From the NCBI GenBank assembly GCA_025201345.1, contig JAIXMG010000002.1, positions 1,922,001 to 1,986,000 on the forward strand: a stretch of 64,000 nucleotides of DNA. Direction: 5' to 3'. Position 1 is the stretch's first letter; every line of letters starts with the position of its first letter. The translations under genes were made by a program, and so were the position numbers. Source of the DNA: Thamnidium elegans (Eukaryota > Mucoromycota > Mucoromycetes > Mucorales > Mucoraceae). Positions 11,902 through 24,300 of this stretch are shown piece after piece. The notes under the pieces were generated by a model. The model did no database searches and had not been told where the DNA came from. It was given only the letters and a program-made list of their open reading frames with translations.

Positions 11902-13772
11902 TTAATGTGATGGATGATAATAATAAGGTTGATGGTTGAAACTACTATCATCTAGCCTAAAATCAAAATTGGTCTGTTGTTGTTGTTGTTGTTGTTGTTG
12001 TTGATTATGCAACATTGCCATAATTTGTTCATCAGAAAGAAATTGTTGTTGTTGTTGTTGGTTATCCATTATAATAGGAGCTACAAGAGTAGTAAAATAG
12101 TTAAGAGTTATTTACTTTTATATGTATATGTACATATATATGAATTACCTTGTAATAATTGTTGTTGCTGTTGTAATAATATATCAAATGCGGTTGGATC
12201 CATCCAATCTAAATTAATATTATGTTGGTTATTCATATCAGGCATAGGCTCTTGTTTTATAGAAGGTTCTGGATCATAGTCTATAACTTCTTCTTTGATA
12301 GGCGTATTATAATATGAATCAAATGGATTGACATCTTCTTCTCTATCTGGAGTAGCTAATGCAGAAGACATGAATGGCTTATATGTTTTTGGATTATTAT
12401 AATAACGACATGATGGTTTTGAAGAATAAGAAGAGGACAACATCATATTGTTATTTGGTAGAGAATGAATGTTGTTATTGTTCGTTGGAGAAGAAGATAA
12501 TGGTACAGAAGAAGAATATTCATGATGAACTGGTTTAGGAGAAGAACTAAGTCTTGGAGAATAAGGAGAATATCTTCTTGAGATAGAAGCAGTAGCAGGC
12601 GGTGAACCAATATGCATATTTGCAATGGATCTGTGTAACGAAGTACCAGGAGAAGCAGGCGAAGCAGCAGGATTACTACTAGTAGTAGTAGTAGTAGCTT
12701 GAATCATTACAGGTGAACTACTTTGAAATGATCTTGGTCTTTGAGGTGATTCAATGTTATTATTATTAACTGAACGTGGTACTGGTTGAGAATGTCTATT
12801 TGATAATAGTCTAGCACCGCTTCCAAAACTTCCTGCACTTCTACCGCCCTTTGAAATTTCTCTTTCTTCTTGCAATCTTTGTAATAACACTGCTTTTTTA
12901 CCCGTTGCTGGTTTACCTCTTTGCCTCAACATTTCTTTTAATTCGGATACCGTAATATCATCAAAATCTACTTTATCTAATTGGTTATCCAACTGCTTTT
13001 GATGTGATTCTGCATCAAATGGTTGTGAACTATTTAATCTTGATACTCTTTGAATTTGAATTGGCATAGTACGTGAAGGAAATGAACTAGATAATAATTC
13101 GGTATTTTCTTCATTCTTATTATTGATACCAATCATAGCTGATGATGATGACGATGATGACGATGGTGGTGGTGGTGGTGGTGGTGGTGGTACTAGTAGT
13201 GGTGGCGTAGTTGCTTTATTATTATTCATTTGAATAATAGGTTCTACTTGTGGTTTAACTGGTTTATTATTTGTTGCCTTCACATGATTTACCTGTTTAC
13301 GCGCATAATTTACTCTAAAACGAGCTTGTAATTCATTAAACCTACGCTGATGATCTACCGTATCATCGTCATTATTATTAGTCATAACAACTTGTTGACG
13401 TCGATTTTGATTTTTCTTTAATTTCTTATTTTCTTCTTCTATTTTGACAACAGGTTCAAACATGGCAGTAAGGTTTGAAACTTGTTCATGTCTCTCATCA
13501 TCATGTGTTAAACGAGTATGCATTTCCTTTTGTTGTTCTTGTAATAATTGGTGTTGACGTAAAAAGTTTGGGTCCGATAGTAGAATAGATTCTGGTGTGT
13601 TTACTTCTTGTGAATAAAAATCCCAAGCATCCATAGAAGAGTGAATCATGTTATCAAAATCTGAAGTAGCATTTAATGTAGATGGGTCAAACGGTTGACT
13701 AAATAAAGGTCCACTATGACTATACTGTGTATTACTATCATCACTCGTATTATTATTATCGTTATAATACAT
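11902..13772 (-). CDS. SAP-domain protein with Gln/Asn/Ser-rich tails
   Basis: Two exons (12149-13772 and 11902-12080) give 600 residues. A SAP motif lies near residues 272-305: FDDITVSELKEMLRQRGKP followed by ATGKKAVLLQRLQ, the helix-turn-helix module that binds AT-rich DNA in chromatin and transcription proteins. Elsewhere there is a run of Pro then Ser near residues 195-212, an acidic Asn/Asp N-terminus, PxSP/SSSP motifs suited to proline-directed phosphorylation, and a predicted coiled segment EENKKLKKNQNRRQQV. Sumoylation-like IKEE and IKQEP motifs occur near 515-535. After the intron, exon 2 is dominated by poly-Gln. The architecture suggests a nuclear transcriptional regulator; beyond the SAP domain I recognise no family, and specific targets are unknown. 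Confidence 0.8.
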
Positions 13773-13903
13773 TTAGTAAAGAGATTTGTTGCAAAAAAAA
13801 AAAAGAAAAGAAAAAAAAAAGTTTTATAGAAAAAGAAAAAGAAGCGCTTTTTTTTCTTTTTTTCTTTTTTGAGTGACTTTTGTTTATTTTTATTTTTCTT
13901 GTG

Positions 13904-15189
13904 TTACATAATAAAGGTAAATAGCAAAAAGAATAATACAATGGTTACAAATATTTTAATTATTAGCCAACGATTTGAGCTAATACTACTGTAATATTTT
14001 AGTAACTCTCTTTGAGCTCCCATGACATTCATTTCTATATCATCTGTATTTTGATCAATTCTGTAACATCATATTAGTTTCCTTTACTTTGCCCAAGTAT
14101 TTTTTTATAGTGTAAAAATTTACCTTTGTACTGTCTCTCGTTGCTCCGCTACCATGGTTGCTAATTGTTGAAAGATACCACCTAATTCGGCTATTGTACT
14201 CTCAATGCTCTCTATAGCTGTTGATCTATTATCGATATATCTATCTTGTTCCATTACCATCATTTCCTGTTGTTGTTGTTGACTAATCATGGGTATACCA
14301 AGTGATAACGTAGATTCTGTTTCTTGTTCCGGTACATTGCTCGGTATTATATTGCTACTATTATTATTACTATTATTATTACTATTATTATTATCTAATC
14401 CACGACGGCGAGTTTTCATTAAAGGTGAATTAGCTAATATTATTTAGTAAGTAACCATTTCCTTCTTTTTTTTTTTTTTTTGTTGCATACATATATATCA
14501 TTACCTAATGTAGGATCTGTTTGTTCTGCTGCTGAAAATAAAAATTGATCCCTTTTATCTTTTGACATCTTCATATTCTCTGTTCTAATTTCCAACACAT
14601 CTTTAAAACTCATGGATGTATCCGCTAATTTACTCTGTAAAGCAACTACGACATTTGAAGTGTGTTCAGAGGCTTGCTTAGAAGGTTGCTTTTGGTGTTT
14701 CGTATAGTCTTGAAGCATAGCAATTTGTTTATTCAACTTTGCAATGTCTTGTTTAATAATAAACGTTAATTCCTATAACCAACAGTTAGTTTTTTGGGGG
14801 GTTTTTTTTTTTTTTTTAGTATATTCTCAATTTGATTTCATTACACTAATTTCGACTGGTTTATCATCGAATAACGTTTTTCTCTTGGCCACTGCATAAA
14901 AAAAGTTGGGTTAATAAATAAATGTAAAAAGTAAGGAAGTAAACTTACATCTTGTAAGCTTTTCTAATTTCGCAGCAGTATTAGTTATTTGTCTACTAAT
15001 TTCAGCTGCCATCATGGAGAATTCTGAACGAGCATGAGGAGCCTTCTTCTTTAAGGATGCTTGTGAAGGTTCGGGAGATGATAAAAGTGCTCTTCTTTCT
15101 AATATAGTATTTGGCGTATGTGTTCGAGTTCGAATTCGTTCACACATCGAATGAAACTCATTGGTTCTATCTCTAAAAGATGTTGTCAT
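13904..15189 (-). CDS. SED5: Golgi syntaxin (Sed5/syntaxin-5 Qa-SNARE)
   Basis: Five exons (14949-15189, 14845-14891, 14505-14772, 14124-14433, 13904-14060) join to 340 residues. The start MTTSFRDRTNEFHSMCERI is the N-terminal peptide typical of Sed5, which binds the SM protein Sly1. The family block LFDDKPVEISELTFIIKQDI follows, a Qa-SNARE helix surrounds residues 245-305 (ESIESTIAELGGIFQQLATM, then VQRIDQNTDDIEMNV), and the C-terminal anchor is WLIIKIFVTIVLFFLLFTFIM at the very end. It mediates fusion of ER-derived and intra-Golgi vesicles at the cis-Golgi. Exon 2 is only 47 nt. A Ser/Asn-rich insertion lies between the Habc region and the SNARE helix. Neighbouring A/T homopolymers lie in introns only. 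Confidence 0.93.
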
Positions 15190-16100
15190 AATGTCGTATC
15201 AATAAAGAAGAGAAAAAAAAGGTATCTCAAAATCACATTACTATTTTTGTCTCATTTTAGTGACCCCATTTCAATACCAGTCACATACACGTACTGTTTT
15301 TTTACCGGTTAAAGAGTATCTTAGTATACAGTCAGCCTCAAACATGGTTATAGGTCTCTCAAACCTTCCAGATGTTTACTCCTATATCTTGTAGAACTCC
15401 ATCAAATACGCTATAAAATGGGTCGTATGCTTGTCTTACTTTTACGGCTTCTCCTCATATCCTAATTTAGGATCCTCAGAGAACCTCTCTTTGTCTAAGG
15501 TGAATACAACACATAGGTAATTTTAATAATGAAACCACAGTGATATTTATTATATATATCATACATGTGGCTTTACAACATAAAAAATACAGCAAGCCAA
15601 TAATAATGGCAAACCGAAAAGTAAAATTATTCTGATTGTATTTTGATAGTTCGTTGACTTTGAACTTGATCTGGCGCTATCGTCATTTCTACACAAGGCT
15701 TTTGGTCTTTACATTTTCGAAGCCTTATAATCTCTGTCTTTTTCACATTATTTTTCGAGATATTTGGCTGATGAAAGAAATTTTTCAAAGTGGTTTTTTG
15801 CGTCTTGCAGAGCCTATACATTTATTACGATATTCTTTCGTTTTCGATTTCGATTTCCTCTTTTGTTATTTTATATAGTATACGAAGAGTATCATCCTTC
15901 CATTTTATGATATTATGTAATTCTTGTGCGTAGAATCACCTACTGTGTACATTGGTCCAGCCAATCGATTATCTACATTATTACAGCGGAATCTTTACAC
16001 AACTGACAATTAACGTTATAAAAAAGGCAAGTTAACTTTTGAAACCCTCCAGTTACGTTTTAATTTAAAATATGAACTTACGTATATATATTTTGATCGC
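15190..16100. other. Intergenic, downstream flank of the decayed Fanzor-like gene
   Basis: No convincing gene. Short frames on both strands around 15627-15878 show no family signature. This stretch lies just beyond the stop of the TnpB-like pseudogene, the position where a guide RNA would be encoded in an active element; I see no obvious structured RNA here. Confidence 0.35.
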
Positions 16101-18878
16101 TTAGAGCGAAGCTGTTTTCTCTACGGTGATCGATCTATTGGACGGATTTGATCTTCTTCGACCTTCAACCATATTTTTGGTAGCATTGACATCGCGTTGC
16201 CAAAGTAAATGACCAGGTTTCCACATACCAGGATACCATTGACATTAATTCCATTTGGGAGCTTTAAAGGTTTCATTTTTTCTTTACTTTTACACACGTT
16301 ACGAGTCTGTAATAAATACAGGTTATTTTTAACAACTGTTAAAAAGAAATAAACTAAAATAAACTTACTATTGAAGTTCTGAATTCATTGATATCAACAG
16401 TTGCGGCAATATTCTATTTCTGTCGACAGATTACTTCTTATATAGTATGTTGATGGCTCCTGGTAATATCTTTTTCATCCTGACAGTATCCTTATGCTTC
16501 ATCCCATCATCAAAAACGACAAGCGGAACAAGTGTACTGTCGACAAATTTACTAGGTCCCCATTTAGGACTATATATTTTTAAGAACGTTAATATTGATT
16601 ATGAAATATAAATCGCTGTATGTAAGCTTACCCTTTCTCTTCTTTTCTTCGTTCTTACTTGTCCGTGTCCTTGCCTTTTTCTTTCTTTTGTTCACCTTAA
16701 TCTTTAACCTTTTTTTTCTTCTCCGCACCTTCTATCAATTTGACTTATTTCTTCTTTTTCTTTCTCCTTCTTTTCGTTTTATTCTTTCTAGTGTTCTTTC
16801 TTTTTGTAGAATTGTGTTTTTTACCGCCGTTCAATATGATGTTAGCTGCCTCTGCATTTGCTCGCTGAGGGTCTTAATAATTGTAAAAGACGAAAGGGGC
16901 AGATTCCTGGCTGTAAAATTGCAATAGGTGAGGCAGATGTTCTAGAAGATAAGTTAAATGCACTTTGTAAGTTTCAAGGCTTGCCTTTTTAGCAGTTGGG
17001 ATATTAGTTTCAATGTCTTTGATATTTTTTGTAATTTTTAACTTATCAGCATAGTTTTGTCTTCGTCTACTACCTGTATAACATCGATGCTCTAAATCAC
17101 TACAACGGCTAACTTGATGTTCGTTAGAGTCATGGTCCATGGATATGTTTACGGCCCGGATCTATTGTGCATGGCAAGAAGTTCTCCTCAATCTCCAATG
17201 CTAAAATTGTAGCTTTTGAATATTTATCTTGTCTCTTTTGAGCGAATTGTAGAGAGATAATATGTCCATCCGTGCGGGAAAAAACAAGCGAACAAATTTT
17301 TTCCATTACTATTAGCATTTTTCAAGTCGTCAAGACTGGTTATGCACTAAACAATTAATGTTGCTGTGAGTAAATAGTTCTCCATGAATAAGTGTCCATT
17401 AGTAATTTATTATTTACCTTTTATTGCCAGATCTTTTAAGATCGAATACTTGATCAAACATTTCTAAACTTTCTGAATAACTATTTCTCAATGTTTTAAT
17501 ACCAGCATTCGTTGCCAACAACTTGTTATTAATATTGATATTTCTCCATTTTAAACTTGGATTAGGAATAAAAGAAAATAATTTTGGCTTTTCCTTTTGC
17601 TCGACCGTTATTTCTGCCTCTTCCTCTGTCTCTTGACAGATGAATGCCATAGCTGGAATAAATTCTTTCAGGATTTTTCGATATATTGAATGTTGTAGGA
17701 GAGTTTTCAAGCTTTTCACTCAATCTAACACATATATATTTGATTTTAAGCTCTTCTGGCTTGGCAAATTCGGGTAGTTCATCGGTGGTCTCCTTCAAAA
17801 GTATCTTTTATCTCTTTTTCCTAAAAATTATTATAAAATTGTTATTAGTTTCCATCTTCAAAAATACTAACGATTGAATGATATATTAAAATGTACTTAC
17901 AGAAGAAAAAATCTTTTTTAAGTTACGTTTCAATAGTGTGCTCAAATGTTTCGACCATCAAATTAAGATATGTGGTGGCTAAAGTCACACAAGCGTAAGT
18001 TAAAGGATCGCTATAACCAGTAGTTTTCCTTCCCTTCAGAGGGCAAAAGATTGATGGGCACATTTCGCTAAATTCAGAGAAGACCTTAACAAAAGATAAA
18101 GAGAGATTGTCTTTGTTGGAGACAGCTATTTTCATGATAAGCTGACGTACAGAGTACCAGAAACTCTGTTTGTAAATACAGTTGTGATAATAAAATTCTT
18201 TTTAGTAAATTAAATAGTAATTTACGAATAATTGGACTTTAATGATTACTTCACGTAAGAATTCGTTCAATTTTATTAAGCAATCATTGAATTTAGCCTT
18301 ATAATTTTCCCTGAGAATAGTATCTAATTTGATTTTTCGAGTGTATCTGTCATAATTGGAACCGAGTACTTCTTGAAAAACTTCGGCTTGAGTTTTCTGT
18401 TAGTTTTCACACATTTTAGATTTCGTGGTTTTATGTCCCTCTCCTCCACACGATGAGCAAATTTCTGTGGTCGAACTGCTTGCAGACGATTCTTGTTGAC
18501 CGGCTCTTCTTCCCGAAGATTTTTTACCTGTCTTTCATAAGTCTCCTTTTGTTTTGTGTTTTTTTTTGCTTTTTGCTAAAGGTGTTATAAATAAAATAAA
18601 TTTTAGCCCACAGAGACTAATATTGATGATTTATAGCATAAAATACTTACGAGTAGCCCGATACTGTGAGCATTGGATGGAAAACCTGTTCGCATACCCT
18701 TCTTCATGGCAATCCTCGCATAGTATGATGGTTTCTTTTATATCTAACAAGATAGAAAATGTTATAACGATATATTATTTTGAATTTTAGGAATATATAT
18801 ATATATATATATTGTACCTAAAAGTTTTTTATTTAACTTGTCTTTTAGATAATCTCTCGCTTTGGTTGAAGGAGGCAT
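16101..18878 (-). pseudogene. Decayed Fanzor/TnpB-like RuvC nuclease gene
   Basis: Reading the minus strand, the likely start is MPPSTKARDYL at 18878, followed by an intron with (TA)n, a Cys-rich segment, and a zinc knuckle CSSCGGEGHKTTKSKMC (about 18405-18460). The nuclease core retains RuvC-I as TIDPGRKHI (17142-17168), the linker KDIETNIPTAKK (about 17000), a Lys/Arg-rich tract (16640-16860), PLVVFDDGM (about 16510), RuvC-II as INEFRTSI (16369-16398) and RuvC-III as WQRDVNATKNM (16170-16202), ending at a stop at 16101. The acidic catalytic residues are still present. However several in-frame TAA/TGA/TAG codons and frameshifts (for example near 17700 and 17150) break the frame. Fanzors are eukaryotic RNA-guided nucleases related to TnpB. 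Identification rests on the three RuvC motifs in correct order and spacing; the exact exon structure is uncertain. Confidence 0.75.
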
Positions 18879-19711
18879 TAAACTAAATCTTAGTTAAATA
18901 TGACGTGGTAACTCGTAAAAAAAGAAGGAAAAGAGATGTATGGACTGAAAAAAACAAATTACTGATTATTGTTATCAGATTTTAGATAAAAAGAAGAAGA
19001 ACTAATACTTTTAAATTGTGATCAATTGTAAGTTTATATAACTATTAATTTTTTAAAAAAAAATACAAGACGGAAATGACTTTTTTTTTTTTTTGTTTTT
19101 TTTTTGATTATTGGTGTGAAATAAACGGCTTCAAATAAACTTGTTATATTGTTCGCCATTTTCTGCTTCGGTATCGAGGCCACCAGCGAACCGAATAATA
19201 TCACCTTCCAAATGGACCAGAAGATGAGTTTTAAGACGGTTGCATAAAGATCCTCCATCGAGATAGAAAGGTGTATCATGAAATATCAATAATCGACGAT
19301 TATTAGTATATACTACATTGGAAATTTATAAAGTATCGAACTCAAGAAATACTACTTACTTTTTGCATACTCTTTTTTTTTGTCCAAGCGTACAAATAGA
19401 ACGTGTACCAAGAATTCCCCTGATTTGGACCACTTGGGAAAAAAAATTGCTGTGACTTGGACTACTTGGTAAAAACGCTATTCCGATCCTCTTGTAACTA
19501 TAAAAAAAAGTTGTACTCAGAGATATTCCGTTTTATATGCCGATGAAATGCATTTTAGCTCCTTTATATTTATCTTCATTTTCCTCACATTTCTTTTATC
19601 CTTTTTTTCTTCTTTTTTTTATTTATTTTTAATTATAAGTATTTACGCTTTTTATTGGCACATACGCAACATATATATATATTATATATTGTATATAATA
19701 AAAAAAAAAGG
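18879..19711. other. Intergenic with a possible coding remnant
   Basis: Mostly AT-rich. On the minus strand about 19115-19268 there is one uninterrupted reading (HDTPFYLDGGSLCNRLKTHL then IIRFAGGLDTEAE) in a frame without start, which looks protein-like and may be a fragment of a repeated gene. I cannot name the family. The region 19530-19700 is T-rich and TA-rich and is probably the promoter and leader of the G-alpha gene. Confidence 0.3.
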
Positions 19712-20029
19712 ATGGGAATTTGTCAATCTGGTCAAGATACTCGAGATACAGAAAGAAGCTGTCAAATAGATAAGCAATTAGAAAAGGACAAGGTGAAACA
19801 AGAATACAAAATATTACTTTTAGGTAGTGGAGAGTCAGGAAAATCAACCATTTTAAAGCAAATGAAGATTATTAACCAAAACGGATATTCTAAAGAGGAA
19901 TTACGTTCGTGGCGAGTAATCGTATACCGAAACCTGATTGAGTCAGCCCAGACACTAGTACAAGCGATGAAGAACCTAGAAGTATCATTTGAGAATAATT
20001 CAAATAATGTATATAGTAATCTAAGCTAC

Positions 20030-20066
<37 letters not shown>

Positions 20067-21243
20067 CGAATAATTATTCTATATTAAATAATAGGAGCAT
20101 GCTAATGTAGTGGTGGGTTATCAGTTCCCAGGAGATAATCGAAGTCAATTAAATGCTTCTGTACTGGATGCAATTGAAAGTATTTGGGCAGATAACAATA
20201 CGAAATCTATCGTACAAGATAGAGCAAGTGAATTTTATTTGATGGATTCTGCTTCTTAGTAAAATTATTGTTTTTTTTTCTAATATATATTAATATACTA
20301 ATCATTTATATGTTAGCTTCTTCGATGAAATAAGGCGCGTTTCGCAATCAGATTATGTTCCAAACGATCAAGATGTATTACGTGCAAGACTTAAAACTAC
20401 TGGAATTACAGAAATAAGGTTTCAGCATAAAAAACAAACATCTATACAGTGAGTTAGGAGCTTATTAAAGGAGCAGTTTTTTTTTCTTAAAAAAAAAGAG
20501 AGGCAATGTATTGGACCCTTTTAACATTCTAATAGCATGTTTGACGTTGGGGGACAAAGATCGGAAAGGAGAAAATGGATACACTGTTTTGATGCAGTTA
20601 GTTCAATTATATTTTGTGTTGCATTAAACGAATATGATCAAGTGCTATTAGAAGAAACGAAACAAGTAAATTATATACATATAAATATAAATAAATATAA
20701 ATCGACAACTAATAATTGATACATTAGAATCGAATGTTGGAAAGTATTGCTTTATTTGAATCCATAGTCAATAGTAGATGGTTCTTACAAACCTCCATAA
20801 TGTTGTTCCTAAACAAGGTGGATTTATTCAAGACTAAAGTGACACGAGTTCCTCTTGAAAATTATTTTCCTGATTACGGAGGTATTTTTTTTTAATAACC
20901 CATATTACTTTTATGTACTTTCTTGACATTCCAATTATAGGAGGATCCGATATCAATAAAGCTGTAAAGTATATACTTTGGAGGTTCCTTCAAGCTAATA
21001 GACCTAAACTCCAAGTATACCCTCAGTAGCGTATTTATATCGCTTTGTCATTATTTATCTCGTTAACTTTTTTTTTTTTACTAGTTTAACTCAAGCAACG
21101 AACACTAATAATGTAAGCTTTTTTTTTCTTTTTTAATTCCAAAAAGTGTGTTGATTTTTTTATGTGTGTAGATTCGATTTGTCTTTGTTACTGTAGAAGA
21201 GACGCTACTTCAAAACGCTTTAAAAGCGTCAGGGATGATGTGA
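19712..21243 (+). CDS. Heterotrimeric G-protein alpha subunit
   Basis: Eight exons (19712-20008, 20095-20258, 20317-20448, 20536-20665, 20728-20881, 20941-21025, 21085-21112, 21172-21243) splice to 353 residues, the standard length. All nucleotide-binding elements are present: GSGESGKST (38-46), the switch I RLKTTGI, switch [18 protein letters not shown], and a TQATNT in place of the usual TCATDT. The start MGICQS supports N-myristoylation at Gly2 and palmitoylation at Cys4. The protein couples a seven-helix receptor to effectors such as adenylate cyclase. The C-terminus ends SGMM, so the pertussis-toxin cysteine is absent. Exon 6 must end at CCTCA (GT donor at 21026) to give the conserved YPHLTQAT. 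Intron 1 contains a pure A-tract of about 33 nt. Confidence 0.95.
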
Positions 21244-21378
21244 AAGAGAGAAGCCCCAACCATTGTAAATCCTACATTTATAAATTATTTCTTTTTTTTT
21301 CTTTTTTTTTTGTCCTGTATCATTATAATAATAAACGAATGTTAGAGAAATGAAATATTGCCACTTTATTAAATTTAT

Positions 21379-24300
21379 CTAGTTGGCTACGCCAATATCT
21401 TCTCTCATAAAGGCTTCAGAAGAAGGTTCTCTACCGAGGAAAGCTTTCAAGAGATCCATACCATCTCTGTATTTAACTTTATTAGTTTTCATATTCTCAA
21501 TTAATACTTTACTTGAACCTACCTGCTGCTACCCTTTTCAAGAATGTTCTTACGGTAAGAATAACCGACTTCAGGAGAAAGTGTATTCTCTTCAAATTTA
21601 CTAAAGAACATGTCACTGGAGAACACCTTGGACCACATGTAACCGTAATAACCTATTGTACATATATAAGTTACGCTTCAAATTATTTTTTCTTTCGATT
21701 ACTTACCGGCGTCATAGCCACCCATCAAATGACTGCAAGTATAATATATGTTAGACCAAACTTAATTTTAACACTGTAAATGACTTACCCAAATGCAGCT
21801 TGACCAAAAGAACCCTGAAAGTTTAAATAGAAAAGCGTCAATAACATCCCCTAAGTTTTTAATTTATATTTATGTATATGTATACCTCAGGAGCAGCAAT
21901 TAATGAAATCTTTTCACGAAGTTCATTATAAGCCTTAGTGGTGTCAAGATTTTCATCTACAAGAGTAAAAAAAAATGTTAAAAAATAATAATATATAATG
22001 GTTTCTCATTTTTACCATCAGAGGTATGGATATTCATATCATAGATACCAAAGAATAATTGACGTAAATTAAGCATAGCAGCATCTACGTTCTTGGCCTT
22101 AACAATACGATCAATAATTTCGTCGGAAATGGGTTCACCAGTTTCAAAATGAGCAGTGAGGTATTTAAGAGACTTGGGATCGAAGCACCAGTTCTCCAAC
22201 ATCTAATAAACAAAATGGTTTAGTTTTTTTTATTTTTTTTTCTGAATAAAAAAAAACTTACTTGAGAAGGAGCTTCAACAAAATCGCCTTCGACAGAAGT
22301 ACCATGGAAACGAGCGTATTTGGTACGACTACATAAATGGTGCATAACATGTCCCAATTCATGGAATAAGGTAATGACTTCATCGTGCTTTAATAAGGAA
22401 GGTTTATCAGCAGATCTATAATCTTATTTTAGCGTACAAAGTTTTTCAAGTGTTTAAAAGTTACTTACGGTTTGGTAAAGTTGGCTACCATAGCTGCAAT
22501 AGGAGCTACACGATCGCCATGCTCATTGATATAAGAAGGTTGAAGAGGGAAACAAGCAGCGTGAGGGTCTAATTATAAACAGTTTAGCGGAAAAAAAGAA
22601 ACAAAATTGAGTGTAATATATCTTACACTTGTTATCACGAGGGAATAAATCAAGGTACATAAAACCAGAGAAACTCTTATCTTCTACGGCATCCCAACAC
22701 TCAAACAATTGAACATCAGGGTGCCAAACAACAGCCTTTTCGGCAGGTACCTTAACAAACTTGAGGCCCAAAACTTTTTCGTAAATCTCCAACATTTCTA
22801 TAATAAACTGTCAGTATTTTTTTTTTTAAAAAAATATATGCATTTCAAAAAAAACTTACTTTGGATAGTGGTTTCTAAACTAAAATACTTTTTAATTTGT
22901 TCTTGATCAACTGCGTATTCGTTCTCAAGAAGGATTCGTTGGTAGTAACTAGAGTCCCACGCGTTGAATGAACCATCGTAGTTTTCACCACGCTTATCTT
23001 TAAGTTTTAATTAGTACCTTGTGTATTTTTCACACATATTTGTATTTATTTATTGTACCTTTTTCAGCCTACATTTTTAGTTAGTGAAAAATAGGCATTA
23101 TTTGTTTATGATTATTTTCTTACCTTTTTGAGTTCCTTGAGTTGTTCAATTTCCTTTACACCGGGAGCATGGAGTTTATCAGCCAAATCGTTCAAAAACT
23201 AGAAAATTGTTACTAACTAGAGAGAAACACACAAAAAAAGTTTTTACTTACAGTCTCTACGGCTTCAACAGTCTTGGCCATCTTGACTTCAAGAACATAG
23301 TCTGCATGAGACTTGTAACCCAAGATCTATAGGATAAATATATAAGCATAAAAGGGCTGTTTTTTTGGTATAAATATATCTTTTACCTTGGCAGCTTTAT
23401 GACGTAACTTAATGGCCTAATAGATGAAACAAACGATTAGAAAAAAACTAAAAAGAAGGCTGCATTTTTGTTTACCTCTTCGAGCAAAGGAATGTTTTCT
23501 TGGTTACGAGACTCATAAGCAGTAGCGTGTAATCTACGAGTGTTTTCGTTCTTACACAACTTAAGTACTACACGTATAAAAAGGGGGGGGGTAAAAAAAT
23601 AACTCTTTTACTCTTTATAGTTATAGCTTACCAGGACGAACATCTAGAAGACGAATAAAATAGAAATAAAATGTCAGTGAACAAGATTTTTTTTTTTTTT
23701 TGCATTATCAGTATATATTACCAGGATACCTATATGAAAACAAATTAGAAAAAGATATATATGGGTATAAATCATGTATACTTTACTTCATAGTTAGAAT
23801 GTATTTGGTAACACCGTCTTCTTGTTCAGTCTTTAATCCATCTGTGGGGAAGGCAATTTATCGTGAGAATTTTTATTTTATTTTTGTACGTACGTTGCGC
23901 ATAAATACCTAAAAAGTCGTCATCGAGACCTTCCAATTCTTCCTATAACACTGCGTAAATACTTTTTCTTTAATGGTACGGTTAGTAAAAGTATAACATA
24001 CCTTTGTAAACTTGATAGCTACATAATTATTTTCCTTATTAGTAATACATTTTAACTTTTCACATAAAAAAACCACTTACTGCTACTTTCACTAGCCCAG
24101 TTCTTGTTAAATTCAATACAAGCCTCGCTTAAACGCTTACGAAGTTCCTTGAGCTCATTACGCTTCTCTTCCTCCAGATGAAGACCGTTTCTACGGAAAC
24201 TACGTTCCATTTTACGGAGAAAACGAGCTTCTTCTTGACCCAATGAGTCAAGATTGGTCTTTGAGATGAAACTTTGAATAACAGAAAACAAGTCATGACG

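Noticed and set aside
16595..16927. 110-codon plus-strand Phe/Leu-rich frame resembling a membrane protein
   Set aside because: It is the antisense shadow of the Lys/Arg-rich tract of the Fanzor-like pseudogene.
21026..21084. A GC-AG intron in the G-alpha gene
   Set aside because: A GC donor at 21029 keeps the frame, but the normal GT donor at 21026 gives the conserved YPHLTQAT, so no unusual splice site is needed.
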